Origin: Chitinophagales bacterium | GTDB taxonomy: Bacteria > Bacteroidota > Bacteroidia > Chitinophagales > Saprospiraceae | Length of the DNA stretch: 64,000 nucleotides | Assembly: GCA_013299105.1 (NCBI GenBank) | Contig: JAAFJY010000011.1 | Span: 62,001-126,000 of the forward strand | Reading direction: 5' to 3' | Shown here: in pieces, positions 26,660 to 35,363 of the stretch | Position numbering within the stretch: the stretch's first letter is position 1 | How the letters are laid out: each line of letters begins with the position of its first letter | Translations under genes and position numbers: made by a program | Notes under the pieces: model-generated | Databases searched by the model: none | Told to the model about the DNA's origin: nothing | What the model saw: only the letters and a program-made list of their open reading frames with translations

Positions 26660-27739
26660 TTAAAGCGCCGACACCTGCTTGATCACCGTGGTTTGCCCTA
26701 AAAAATTGCCAAATGCGCTGATTTTACGCTCTACCAATTCAGTGGGCAATTGGTCTTTTTTATCGAAGAACGAAACTTCTACTTCTACTTGTTTGGGTTT
26801 TACGGTGCGTTTCCAAATGCCCACTACTTGCCCATTTACTAAGATGATGGGTTTGAAAATGCCATTGGCCGTGATGGCTTCTTTGTGCCAGATGGGCTTG
26901 AACACCGCCTCGCGGTACTTGTAGCTGACGCAGTATTCGTCAAATGCAGGCAAGAAAAACACTGACTCCTGTGGCTCCAAATCCGGGCTGTTGAGCGGTA
27001 AAAAATAGGTTTTACCTTCCAGCTCAAATGAGCGCAGCTCGGCTTTGATGCTTTCCAAGGCTGATCTGACATCTCCCATCGGCAAGCCCGACCACCAGTA
27101 AAAATCCGGGAGCGTAGCTGGCGCATGGCTGGTAAAATAACGCCGGGCCAGCTGACCCAGGGCTTCTTCGCGGCTGAAAACCAAGCCTGGAGGTACTTTT
27201 TCGTCCATCAAAGCATAGGTGATTTCTTTGCCGCGCATCGCGCCATTGCAAACGACCGCCGATAATTCGGCATTGAACATGAAGTGGACTGCCAGCGTAG
27301 AATTCGTTTTGATTCCACCACGTTCAAGGGTCTGCATCAATTCGGCACGGGTCAAGTGTTGACCACCTTCCAGGGCTTTGGCCATTAAATCAATGGTTCG
27401 ATTGTACAATTTTGCGTCGAGGCCCAACTCACGGTCGCTGGCCGCATATGCTGCTCGGATGTGTTTTTCGGTCAAAGCAAGCATCCAACGCGCATCCTGC
27501 CCCGATACCAGGTGCCAAGTGGGGCGCAACACATGGGTGCGGACCAATTCACCTGCGTCCAGGGCCGCTTCAAGTTGGGCATCGTTGCTGCCGGGTAGGC
27601 GAATGCCAATGGCCCATTTCGACATGGGGTAGTCCTGGGCTTGCATGGCCCCCATGTGGGCAACCAGGGCTTGTGGGGTTTTGAAGCCAGGGTTGATGAT
27701 TTGCTGGTTGTGGAGGCGGTGGGTCGTGATGCTGGTCAT
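26660..27739 (-). CDS. AlkZ/YcaQ-like DNA glycosylase (HTH_42 family)
   Basis: A 359-residue protein of the winged-helix family that includes AlkZ and E. coli YcaQ, glycosylases that unhook interstrand cross-links and bulky alkyl adducts. The catalytic QxQ motif is present (MGAMQAQDYPMSKWA), followed by RTHVLRPTWHLV and the late barrel segment LPAFDEYCVSYKYR. The start at 27739 (MTSITTHRL) aligns with the family; the open frame further upstream is not protein-like. No antibiotic cluster is nearby, so general repair is more likely than self-resistance. Confidence 0.88.
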   Translation of the reverse strand: MTSITTHRLHNQQIINPGFKTPQALVAHMGAMQAQDYPMSKWAIGIRLPGSNDAQLEAALDAGELVRTHVLRPTWHLVSGQDARWMLALTEKHIRAAYAASDRELGLDAKLYNRTIDLMAKALEGGQHLTRAELMQTLERGGIKTNSTLAVHFMFNAELSAVVCNGAMRGKEITYALMDEKVPPGLVFSREEALGQLARRYFTSHAPATLPDFYWWSGLPMGDVRSALESIKAELRSFELEGKTYFLPLNSPDLEPQESVFFLPAFDEYCVSYKYREAVFKPIWHKEAITANGIFKPIILVNGQVVGIWKRTVKPKQVEVEVSFFDKKDQLPTELVERKISAFGNFLGQTTVIKQVSAL

Positions 27740-27892
27740 TCTTTTTGAATTAGCATGAGTTCTGGTTTGTCGGGCTTGTTTTTTTGACATACGACATGCG
27801 ATAGACAATATACGACATATGATTTGTGGGCTCGCGGGGAAGAACTTGGGGTGCCTGCAGCCGTAACCATCCAACTGGTTCCTATTTTGCTC

Positions 27893-28249
27893 TTAACTTC
27901 TCAAAATCTTTTCCATCGGCCTACCTTTGGCCAGCTCATCCACCAATTTGTCCAAATAGCGGACCTTCTTTACCAACTCATCCTCAATGTCTTCAATGCG
28001 ATAACCACAAATGACGCCCGTGATTTTTGAGGCATTGGGGTTCATTTGTGGAGCCTGATCAAAAAAGGCTTCAAAAGTGTTTTTCTCGTCGATTTGTCCT
28101 TGCAAAGCCTGTGCATCATAGCCAGTCAGCCAGTAAATGATGCTGTCAAGCTCTGCTTTGCTGCGCCCTTTTTTCTCCACTTTTTGGACATAAAGGGGAT
28201 ATACGCGTGCAAAAGACATTTTGTAGATTCGTTCGGTGTTGGTATTCAT
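27893..28249 (-). CDS. DUF2200 family protein
   Basis: A 118-residue cytosolic protein that matches DUF2200 along its whole length: [24 protein letters not shown], the TGYDAQAL segment, [16 protein letters not shown], and the C-terminal [14 protein letters not shown] helix. The family's role is unknown. The start at 28249 gives the family's usual N-terminus. It stands alone, upstream of the AlkZ-like gene on the same strand with a gap of about 150 bases. Confidence 0.88.
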   Translation of the reverse strand: MNTNTERIYKMSFARVYPLYVQKVEKKGRSKAELDSIIYWLTGYDAQALQGQIDEKNTFEAFFDQAPQMNPNASKITGVICGYRIEDIEDELVKKVRYLDKLVDELAKGRPMEKILRS

Positions 28250-28672
28250 GAAATAAAGGTAAAAAAAAGTCATTTTCCGCCTCCTCCTGGCCCCAAAACG
28301 CTCAAAATTTCGTCAAAATACAGTACTCAGTAGCAATCCCCGTTTTGAATATAATCGCAAAGACCTAGTCTAGCGGTTTTGAGACAAAAGGTAGGACTTT
28401 ATTGTAAAAACTAACGTATCAAATTTGAGTGTACTTTTTTCGTTCAAAAGTACAGTGAAGTGTAATGTATTGGGTTTCAAAATAAAGCCCTTTTTCTTTT
28501 TTTCTTGGCCTCAGGTTTCGCGCAAAATTTTAACAAAAATGAAAATGACCGCTTCTTTGCCCAATAATCCGGATTTTTATAGGTCAAAATCAGGATAAAG
28601 TTTTTTTATCGGGATTTTTAATATTTATTAAAATGTTAATTAGAAATTAAATTTCGTTTCACTCTATGTAAC
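28250..28672. other. AT-rich gene-free stretch
   Basis: No ORF, hairpin or repeat stands out. The last 120 bases are very AT-rich (runs around TTTTTTATCGG and AATTAGAAATTAAATT) and run into a family B repeat. It could hold the promoter of the DUF2200 gene, but no good TAnnTTTG match was found. Confidence 0.4.
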
Positions 28673-28960
28673 GGTTCAAAAATAAACCTTACCAAGTTTT
28701 TTGATTGCCAGTTGTCAACATCATGGTCAACGTCATGCTGGAAATCCGCAAGATAGGGTGTGGAGTGTGTAAGTGTGAGTTTGGGTGTGGGAGCTTCGTG
28801 CTTTTACTTTTGTCTCCGATCACTTGAAAACGGGGTTTTTTCACACTCACACCCAAACAAACACACCCAAACCCAATTTTATCCGTGTTCCTAAAATAGC
28901 CTCGCGCAGCGGGGCAACGCAGTTGCGATTTGGTAAGGTTTATTCGTGGCTTGTCACTAT
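28673..28960 (+). repeat. Family B repeat copy 6 (long form)
   Basis: A 288-bp element nearly collinear with copy 1 (6406-6702). Shared parts are CTATGTAACGGTTCAAAAAT, GTCAACATCATGGTCAACGT, the GT-rich and CA-rich arms, the hairpins GCCTCGC-GCA-GCGGGGC and GCAAC-GCA-GTTGC, and the TTTATTCGTGGCTTGT end. It is in a long gene-free region and is not close to a gene end. Confidence 0.9.
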
Positions 28961-29225
28961 ACATTGAGTACAAACAAAATAAGAGCAGGTTTTTACTTCA
29001 TTTTCTTATTTTTCATTTACGCGAAACGTCAGCTTGACAAAAAAAGAAACAAAAAAGTCAAGGGCTGTGATCAAATCCTACGATTTTGCTTGAAAATCAA
29101 GCTCCAAGGAGCGACGGCAATCCACCACAAACTCGCTCCTTCGTCGCTCAGACACTGGTTGCTTCTGATCCGTCGCGCTTTAAAGCGCCCTTTCGCAAAA
29201 TCGGGATTTGCTTAAGGCCCGTTAA
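28961..29225. other. Gene-free stretch with weak ORF, probably non-coding
   Basis: The plus strand is open from about 28946 to 29215, but the translation is rich in Lys, Arg and Leu and starts inside a repeat, so I do not call a gene. CTTGACAAAAAAAGAAAC and later AAGTCAAG could pair. GAGCGACG and CGTCGCTC (about 29107-29153) form another inverted pair. This looks like the left part of the structured segment that follows. Confidence 0.35.
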
Positions 29226-29379
29226 GCTCCGATCAAGTAGCTGTGAAAAAGCTTGACTTTTTACAGCTGATTGGAGCCGCCCCCACCTTGAGTTACAACA
29301 GTAATTTCCCATCTGGCCTTCACCTGAAATCTGATGCAACTTCTGGGTAAATTTCAGATGAGTTTCGGGGGCGGTTTTT
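29226..29379 (+). ncRNA. Candidate structured RNA with nested hairpins
   Basis: Hairpin 1 (29226-29277): GCTCC.ATCA.AGCTGT.AAAAAG pairs with CTTTTT.ACAGCT.GAT.GGAGC. Hairpin 2 (29277-29374): CCGCCCCC pairs with GGGGGCGG and encloses an inner CTGAAAT / ATTTCAG stem. A T5 run follows directly at 29375. This has the shape of a small RNA ending in a terminator. No known family or promoter is recognised, and it could be a mobile repeat instead. Confidence 0.4.
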
Positions 29380-29552
29380 GTCCCCGGACTGAAGTCCAGG
29401 GTTACACGATTTCGGATGTGACTCCGACTTCCGATATAGCATTTAGGAAATTGTGTTCATTGATTGTACATGTTCAGTCAGTTTGGCTTTAATGTGATCG
29501 GGATACTGATCGAAGCTGGGATCTACATGGGAAATCGCTGGGCCACAAAACC

Positions 29553-29593
29553 AAAGCGGGCCTTGTAACCTTCCAGTCACAAAGCCCGCTTTT
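29553..29593 (-). terminator. Hairpin terminator of the lytic transglycosylase gene
   Basis: AAAGCGGGC.CTTGT pairs with CACAAAG.CCCGCTTT. It lies 25 bases beyond the stop of the minus-strand transglycosylase gene. The T-rich side is stronger on the plus strand (CTTTTATC), so it may act in both directions. Confidence 0.7.
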
Positions 29594-29617
29594 ATCAAGG
29601 TAGAAATTTTCTTCAAA

Positions 29618-30757
29618 TCAAGCGCGATCGATAAAGAATGATTTCGGTAGGATCAGCATCAGTTCTTGGTTGAACACGATTTTGCCTTCGCGGATGTCAT
29701 TCCACTTCACGATTTCTTCAACGGTGCAGTTGAAAAGGGCGGCGATTTTCTCCAGGTTGTCCCCTTTGTTGACCACATAAGCGGTACGCATGGTACCTTG
29801 GGGCAGTGGCCGGCCACTTTCCAGGTAATTACGGAGCAAGCTAGATGCATCACCATTGGGCAGGATCAGCAGGTTACCTTTGCCGCTTTTTGGCAAAACA
29901 CCACCCGTGAAACTGGGATTCAAAGCTGCCAATTGTGAAGTTTTCACCCCGGTAACGCGAGAAATTTCACCAAAAGCCAAACTGCGGTAAATGCGGATGG
30001 CACGGGCGTCGCCAGCGAAATGCAAGGGAGACACAGGCTTCAGGCCGTGCTGTTCGTGGTAATTGGCAATGTAAGCAGCGGCCAAAAACGCAGGAACATA
30101 ACGGCGGGTCTCACTTGGCAAGTGGGGAGCCACTTTCCAGTAGTTTTTGCTGCCGGCGGCGCGTACAGCTTTCTTGATGGTACCGATACCTGAATTGTAA
30201 GCGGCGAGTACCAGCATCCAATCGCCCAATTCACTGTGGAGGTACTGCAACATTTCAGCAGCAGCTTCGGTAGAACGGTAAAGGTCCAGGCGCTCATCTA
30301 CACCACCAGCCATTGAAAGGCCATAGTGGCGAGCAGAAATCGGCATCAACTGCCAAACTCCCGCAGCTCCAGCGTGCGAGCGCACTTTCGGTTGCAAACC
30401 AGACTCGATGATCGCCAAATACTTCAATTCTTGTGGCAGACCATGCTGGGCAAGGATGTCTTCGAAAACCGGGAAGTACATGCCTGTGCGGCCCAATACT
30501 ACTTCGGTTTCTTTTTTACCTACAGTGATGTACTGACGAATACGTGTCATCACTGGTTCAGTGGTTTTGGTCTCTATTGAAAGACCAAGATTGTTGAGGC
30601 GTTCCTTGACCAGAGCTTCTGTCAGTGGGGTAGCAATCGAATGGGTTTTTGGGCTACTTGCCTCGGTTTTTTTTGTTGTTGCCTTTTCAATGTTTACGTG
30701 GCTGGTAGCACCCGCCGCGAGCATGGCAACAACTGTCCATGGGAAATTCATTCGCAA
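29618..30757 (-). CDS. Lytic transglycosylase with LysM domain (MltD-like)
   Basis: A 379-residue exported peptidoglycan lyase that cuts the MurNAc-GlcNAc bond with formation of 1,6-anhydroMurNAc. An N-terminal signal anchor (WTVVAMLAAGATS) precedes a helical region. The SLT domain follows with the catalytic Glu in YLAIIESGLQPKVRS, then AGAAGVWQLMP and VLAAYNSGIG, as in family 1D (MltD). One LysM repeat is at the C-terminus (YVVNKGDNLEKIAALF to ELMLILP), for glycan binding. It is monocistronic, with its own terminator. Confidence 0.93.
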   Translation of the reverse strand: MRMNFPWTVVAMLAAGATSHVNIEKATTKKTEASSPKTHSIATPLTEALVKERLNNLGLSIETKTTEPVMTRIRQYITVGKKETEVVLGRTGMYFPVFEDILAQHGLPQELKYLAIIESGLQPKVRSHAGAAGVWQLMPISARHYGLSMAGGVDERLDLYRSTEAAAEMLQYLHSELGDWMLVLAAYNSGIGTIKKAVRAAGSKNYWKVAPHLPSETRRYVPAFLAAAYIANYHEQHGLKPVSPLHFAGDARAIRIYRSLAFGEISRVTGVKTSQLAALNPSFTGGVLPKSGKGNLLILPNGDASSLLRNYLESGRPLPQGTMRTAYVVNKGDNLEKIAALFNCTVEEIVKWNDIREGKIVFNQELMLILPKSFFIDRA

Positions 30758-31286
30758 AAAATTTGGTGATCTGAACTAACCTTGCATAAGTATCTAGCAA
30801 ACTGCAGTTTTCTTACGCGATAAAAATTCCAAATGTTGACCTAGTTAGTTCAGTGGGGTAATGCACCCCGCGCTACTGATTTTGGTCTTCAGAACATGTT
30901 CTTTTAGACGCAAAATTTTAGCGACCGTGAGGACAAAGTTACACTTACCCCGAATTCAGTGCAATACATTGGAAATCAAGCCAAATTTTGCACTGCCTAT
31001 TTAACGCACGAAAGTATGAGGAATTATTTGGTGGTTTGAAGGGCAAAAAAGCCAAAAATTAAGCCAACATTAAATGAAACCAAATAATAATGCGGTTTAG
31101 GCGCTGTCGACGAATCGCTTTCCAGCGTATAAAATAATCATTATTTAACGTTTTTGTGACACTTACGTGACGCAATACCGACTTATCCACAGCCCTTTTT
31201 ACTGTATTTTAGAAAAATTTGCCTTGCTTTGTGGTGAAAAAGGGCAAATTTCTACCCCCATTAGGTTAAAAAATTAGGCATATCAC
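30758..31286. other. Divergent intergenic region with DnaA-box-like site and inverted repeats
   Basis: No gene is supported. Seen: a perfect AAATAAT-C-ATTATTT palindrome at 31132-31146; a TTATCCACA sequence (DnaA-box consensus) near 31183, but only one; and an inverted repeat AAATTTGCC / GGCAAATTT at 31215-31251, ending 35 bases before the moaD ATG, which could form a leader hairpin. The segment carries the promoters of the transglycosylase gene (-) and moaD (+), although no clear consensus match was found. Confidence 0.45.
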
Positions 31287-31529
31287 ATGAAAATCACAAT
31301 TTTGGCCTTTGGCATCGCCCGCGACATTGTGGGTGGAAGTACTTTAGATGCTGAGCTGCCCGAAACATGCAGTGTTGGTGGTTTACGGGAAATTTTATTT
31401 TCCAAGTACCCAGCTTTTCAAAATCTGGCCGCTTTGGCCATTGCACTCAATGCCGAGTATGCCCAGGACGACCAAATGATCGACGCCAGAGACGAGGTAG
31501 TGCTCATCCCACCAGTTAGCGGAGGGTAA
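31287..31529 (+). CDS. moaD: Molybdopterin synthase sulfur carrier subunit
   Basis: An 80-residue ubiquitin-like protein that ends in the Gly-Gly motif (IPPVSGG) whose C-terminal thiocarboxylate donates sulfur to precursor Z in molybdopterin synthesis. The beta-grasp pattern is clear: MKITILAFGIARDIVG at the start, AIALNAEYAQDDQMI, then DEVVLIPPVSGG. Partner genes (moaE, moaA, moaC) are not adjacent. The only related gene in the window is the mobA-like fusion at 7.7-8.8 kb, so the Moco genes are dispersed here. Confidence 0.92.
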   Translation: MKITILAFGIARDIVGGSTLDAELPETCSVGGLREILFSKYPAFQNLAALAIALNAEYAQDDQMIDARDEVVLIPPVSGG

Positions 31530-31549
31530 TACAAAAGCAGTAAAAGCGA

Positions 31550-32443
31550 TCAGTTTTTCTCCAACAATTGTAAATGGGTGGTTTCCACGGCATGTCCATT
31601 GGGAATGGCCAACATGCGCTCGTGTTGTAAGTTGAGCACTACGCCATAATTAAGATCAATTTTGAGGATGTTTGAGTCCTCGAGCGGATAATCTAGCTTG
31701 CGCAAAGATTCAGGTAGGTTTTGCACTGATTTGATCTTGGCTTTGTAGCGCAGGATGCCGATGTTGGAATCTTCAACATCCGTACTTAGTTGTACCGTAG
31801 CCAATGCCTGCAGAGGGTGTTGTGGGTTATCGGGGTTGGGCCATTCCAGGTCGTAAGACAAAATGGTGTCCAGTTTCAAGGATTTCCCATAAAAAGAGTG
31901 GAGCATCAGCAATTCTTCCCAACCATGCTCGGCCAAGTAAGCGGAGGAACAAAGCCTCTCGCGCAAGCCATTGAGGCGCTCGCTTTGGGCTGCATTGCGA
32001 AGTTTGGGGGCCATTTTTTGAAAAAACCCCCTGTAATGGGTCTGCCAGTTGTCCAGGTTTTTCCAGGATTGAAAAGCACCACTGGGATCGGTTTGATATT
32101 GAACTTTGAGTGGACCTTGTTTTTTGGACAATTTGGCGAGATCCTGGTCTTGTAGCGCAAGGGGTACCAGGTTGAGGTCGTTTTCATAATTGGCCTCAAA
32201 GACATAGCCTAGTTCCGTAGAGTCCAATACGCTGAGGGACAAAAGCCCATCCATGCTACAACTGTCAAGGAGTGCAGTGCGTTGATAAGTAGCCCGGCTT
32301 TTGGAGACCTGGTAGTCGAATACGTCGCCTTTGTACACGTAAGCGACCAAGGGAAACTCTTCAGCCGAGTGCCCAATTGAAGGGGCGTGTAAGTCGAGCA
32401 CAAATGAGGAGGCCAGACTCAAAATCAGAATTTTGTTTACCAT
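31550..32443 (-). CDS. Exported protein of unknown function
   Basis: A 297-residue protein with an N-terminal signal sequence (VNKILILSLASSFVLDL, cleavage probably before residue 28). The mature part is a mix of beta strands and helices, with two conserved-looking segments (FPLVAYVYKGDVFDYQVSK and a late DLNYGVVLNLQHERML). I recognise no family. It faces moaD (convergent, 20 bases apart) and is divergent from the flavoprotein gene. Periplasmic location is the only inference I can support. Confidence 0.7.
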   Translation of the reverse strand: MVNKILILSLASSFVLDLHAPSIGHSAEEFPLVAYVYKGDVFDYQVSKSRATYQRTALLDSCSMDGLLSLSVLDSTELGYVFEANYENDLNLVPLALQDQDLAKLSKKQGPLKVQYQTDPSGAFQSWKNLDNWQTHYRGFFQKMAPKLRNAAQSERLNGLRERLCSSAYLAEHGWEELLMLHSFYGKSLKLDTILSYDLEWPNPDNPQHPLQALATVQLSTDVEDSNIGILRYKAKIKSVQNLPESLRKLDYPLEDSNILKIDLNYGVVLNLQHERMLAIPNGHAVETTHLQLLEKN

Positions 32444-32659
32444 GGGATAAAAACTGGGTAAAGGACTGTGGAAAGACCAGTCGGGTCAGTTTTGATTAAA
32501 CGAACCCTGTTTTCTTTCCAAGTATTACAAATGCTTCATAAAAATAGAGGCATTTCTGCAAAAATGCAACGGTGCCTTGTTGATCAGCATAACGTATTGA
32601 CGCAGTTTTCGCTGCTTGGTCATCAAAATTCCCTTATCTTTCCCCAAAAACTACTACCT

Positions 32660-33940
32660 ATGCTCAAAACCGATGTATGCATTGTGGGAGCTGGTCCGGG
32701 TGGAGTAGCCACGGCTCTAAAGCTTAGTTACCTGGGCATTCCATGCATTTTGATCGATAAATCCGTTTTCCCCCGCGATAAAATTTGTGGTGACGCCATC
32801 AGCGGGAAAGTCAGTACCCTACTCAATCGACTGGACCCCGAAATAATGTTTCGCTTCAACCAAAGAGACCGTCAAACTGATGTATGGGGCGTGCGTTTTG
32901 TAGCTCCCAATCGCAAAATCGTTGACATTCCTTTCAAACCGGGCTACATCCGCAATGAAAAAGCAGCCCCAGGCTATGTTTCTAAACGCGTAGATTTTGA
33001 TGCTTTTTTGATCGAAGAAGTCAAGCGCCGCGACAACATCCAGTTTTTTGACCAAACCGCCATTGCTGAATTTGAAAGAAATGAGGATGGCTATTTGCTC
33101 AGTACGGCTAATCGTGCCTTTCAAGTGTCCTGTCGTTTGTTGATTGATGCGAGTGGCGCACATTCACCATTTAGCCGCAAACATGCAGGCTTGGAAATGG
33201 ACCATGCCCACCACGCTGGTGCGGTAAGGGCTTACTACCGCAACGTCAAAGATTTTGCCGTGGACAATTTCATAGAATTACACTTTTTGAAAGATACAAC
33301 CCCAGGTTATTTCTGGGTCTTTCCCTTGCCCAATGGTGAAGCCAATGTGGGCTTGGGCATGCGCAGTGACATCATCAAGGACCGAAAAGTCAACCTACGC
33401 AAAGAAATGTTGCGCATCATTGCCGAGGACCCCAGCATTGCTCCCCGATTTGCAGATGCAGAACTTATTGGCGAAATACAAGGATATGGCCTGCCCTTGG
33501 GCTCCAAAACCCGTCAATTATCGGGAGATCACTACATGCTGGTGGGCGATGCAGGGCACTTGATCGACCCACTCACCGGCGAGGGCATCGGGAATGCCTT
33601 TTACAGTGGCATCATTGCTGCCGAGCAAGCTGAAGTTTGTTTAAAGAAAGAAATTTTTTCCGAAAAATTTTTAACTGCCTATGATATTCGTATTCAACGA
33701 GTTCTAGGTTCTGAGATGAAATTGAGCTACCAAATGCAAAGAATCGGCAGTAAACCTTTTTTGCTAAATCTCGTAACTAACATCATCCAAAGCAATCGGA
33801 AAATACTGGACTACTTCTCGGCCATGTACACCGATTTTGGTTTAAGGGGGCAATTGGTCAAACCCTGGTTCTGGATCAAAATGTGGATCCAGCGCCCGGA
33901 TTTAAAAAACCCAAGAATTGAAAAAGACGCGAAGGGTTGA
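32660..33940 (+). CDS. FAD-dependent oxidoreductase, geranylgeranyl reductase family
   Basis: A 426-residue flavoprotein of the p-hydroxybenzoate hydroxylase fold. Motifs: the GAGPGGVATALKL dinucleotide site near the N-terminus, the FPRDKICGDAIS substrate-side loop, ASGAHSPFSRKH (second FAD motif), and VGDAGHLIDPLTGEGIGNA at residue 285 or so. The last two and the CGDA segment mark the geranylgeranyl reductase branch, which saturates isoprenoid chains (archaeal lipids, chlorophyll side chains, quinones). In Bacteroidota the substrate is not established; menaquinone or a polyprenoid are candidates. The ATG at 32660 is placed directly before the nucleotide-binding strand. Confidence 0.9.
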   Translation: MLKTDVCIVGAGPGGVATALKLSYLGIPCILIDKSVFPRDKICGDAISGKVSTLLNRLDPEIMFRFNQRDRQTDVWGVRFVAPNRKIVDIPFKPGYIRNEKAAPGYVSKRVDFDAFLIEEVKRRDNIQFFDQTAIAEFERNEDGYLLSTANRAFQVSCRLLIDASGAHSPFSRKHAGLEMDHAHHAGAVRAYYRNVKDFAVDNFIELHFLKDTTPGYFWVFPLPNGEANVGLGMRSDIIKDRKVNLRKEMLRIIAEDPSIAPRFADAELIGEIQGYGLPLGSKTRQLSGDHYMLVGDAGHLIDPLTGEGIGNAFYSGIIAAEQAEVCLKKEIFSEKFLTAYDIRIQRVLGSEMKLSYQMQRIGSKPFLLNLVTNIIQSNRKILDYFSAMYTDFGLRGQLVKPWFWIKMWIQRPDLKNPRIEKDAKG

Positions 33941-34350
33941 AGCAAAATGCATTTTTGAAATCGTAAAACGAGACCCCCTCATTTTTTTGGCAAAAAGCCC
34001 AAAAATTGAGCACTTAATACAACCTCAAGGGCAAATTGTGGGTCATTTAGGTGATTTGCGTCTTGTAAATGTAAAAAAGTAGCCCAAGTACTAGATTTTT
34101 AAAAAAAATTTAACTAATATGGGTACAATATTCGCATTTACGGGTTGTTATAGTGAGTGTGGACCCCAAAGACAAGGTAAGCCTGACCCCACAAAGAAAT
34201 TTTTAGTCGGCTTAAGTTTCATAAACTAGTGAGTGTAATTCGTGGCCTTTCCCGTTTGGAAGGGCCATTTTTTTTTGCACCTGCCTTGGTTTGTTTTGAT
34301 AAATAAGATAACTTACAGCTTTGCCTTCTGCTTAAAATCTGTCGGCAGCC
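33941..34350. other. Gene-free stretch, possible small RNA upstream of a terminator
   Basis: No ORF is supported. An AT-rich block (34099-34130) precedes a G+C-richer segment of about 120 bases. That segment includes the repeated pairs GTGAGTGT (34152 and 34230) and GGACCCC / GACCCCAC, and ends in a clear terminator at 34244-34276. A terminator 300 bases after the previous stop codon suggests a short independent transcript. It is not a recognisable 6S, SRP or tmRNA. Confidence 0.4.
34244..34276 (+). terminator. Intrinsic terminator
   Basis: GGCCTTTCC pairs with GGAAGGGCC (one G-T pair) across a 5-base loop and is followed by A and nine T. It is 300 bases downstream of the flavoprotein gene and 75 bases before the next ATG. 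Confidence 0.85.
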
Positions 34351-35361
34351 ATGCATCTACTGACCAACATCTCTGGAATCGCCATCAATGAACTGGATCT
34401 CAACATCACAGCCCCCGGTACTGTGGGAGAGTATTGGCTGCACCTGATCAACAACGGCATTGGCGAGCCAACCTTGGTGCCAATCATGATTGCCAGAGGC
34501 AAGTACGATGGGCCCGTGTTGGGCATTACGGCGGCTATTCACGGCAATGAATTAAATGGCATTCCCGTTATCCAGCGCTTGTTTCGCAACCTGAATGTAC
34601 ATAGCTTACATGGCACCATTGTTGGAGTCTTGGTGGTCAATGTACCGGGTTTGATTCGCGAACAAAGAAGATTTATCGACGGCGTGGACCTGAACCGCAT
34701 TGCACCGGGCAGGCCAGATGGCAACGTGAGTGAAGTGTACATCAACCGGGTAGTAGAGCGAATTTTGTCAAAGTTTGACTACTTGATCGACCTTCATACC
34801 GCCAGCTTCGGAAGGGTCAATTCCTGGTACATCCGCGCTGACATGAGTGAAGAGGCCACCGCCAGGATGGCCCGCCTACAAAGCCCCGACATTATTCTGC
34901 ACAACAAACCCAACGACGGTACTTTCCGGGGAGCCGCCAGTGCCTTGGGGATCAAAGCCATCACCCTGGAATTGAAAGACCCCCATATTTTTCAGTCTGA
35001 TGTGATCGACGATGCCTTGGAAGGCATTTATAATGTCATTTACGACGTGCAAATGTTGGAAGGGAAAATTTCCTTGTACACAGAAACTACGATTTTGTGT
35101 AAAAGCTCTTACTGGATACACACCGACGAGGGCGGCATCCTGCATGTCTATCCCAATGTATGCCAAGAGGTTAAAAAAGGAGATTTGATTGCTGAAGTGC
35201 GCACCATTTTTGGCAAACCCTGCCGCCAATACCACGCACCAGAAGACGGAATCATCATTGGCAAAAGTGTGGACCCCATCAATCCAACGGGCAGTCGCAT
35301 CCTGCACTTGGGTACAGGCGTGAGGCGCATCAGCTTGCAGGAGTCGTCCAATAATCCCTAA
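34351..35361 (+). CDS. Succinylglutamate desuccinylase/aspartoacylase-type zinc deacylase
   Basis: A 336-residue M14-like zinc hydrolase of the AstE/AspA group. Zinc ligands are visible in AAIHGNELNG (HxxE) and LIDLHTASFG (His). Arginines for the substrate carboxylate are in GVDLNRIAPGRP, and the catalytic Glu is likely in AITLELKD. The C-terminal third (ILHVYPNVCQEVKKGDLIAEV) is the beta-barrel cap typical of the longer members, which often act on N-acyl amino acids. The exact substrate is unknown. It converges with the next minus-strand gene with only 2 bases between the stops. Confidence 0.9.
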   Translation: MHLLTNISGIAINELDLNITAPGTVGEYWLHLINNGIGEPTLVPIMIARGKYDGPVLGITAAIHGNELNGIPVIQRLFRNLNVHSLHGTIVGVLVVNVPGLIREQRRFIDGVDLNRIAPGRPDGNVSEVYINRVVERILSKFDYLIDLHTASFGRVNSWYIRADMSEEATARMARLQSPDIILHNKPNDGTFRGAASALGIKAITLELKDPHIFQSDVIDDALEGIYNVIYDVQMLEGKISLYTETTILCKSSYWIHTDEGGILHVYPNVCQEVKKGDLIAEVRTIFGKPCRQYHAPEDGIIIGKSVDPINPTGSRILHLGTGVRRISLQESSNNP

Positions 35362-35363
35362 CC

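Noticed and set aside
28946-29215. A possible 89-residue basic protein.
   Set aside because: It starts inside a repeat, has no recognisable composition or motif, and lies over paired sequences; more likely non-coding.
30840-30890. A GTTAGTTCAGTGGGG segment that looked like the D-arm region of a tRNA.
   Set aside because: No acceptor stem, anticodon arm or TTC arm can be formed around it.
31175-31195. A TTATCCACA DnaA-box-like site suggesting a replication origin.
   Set aside because: Only one box is present, there is no box cluster, and no dnaA is nearby. dnaN at 54.8 kb and rnpA at 36 kb are not origin markers in this phylum.
34120-34276. Idea that this is 6S, SRP or tmRNA.
   Set aside because: None of the conserved sequences (for example the SRP GGAAGCA loop or the tmRNA tRNA-like ends) is present.
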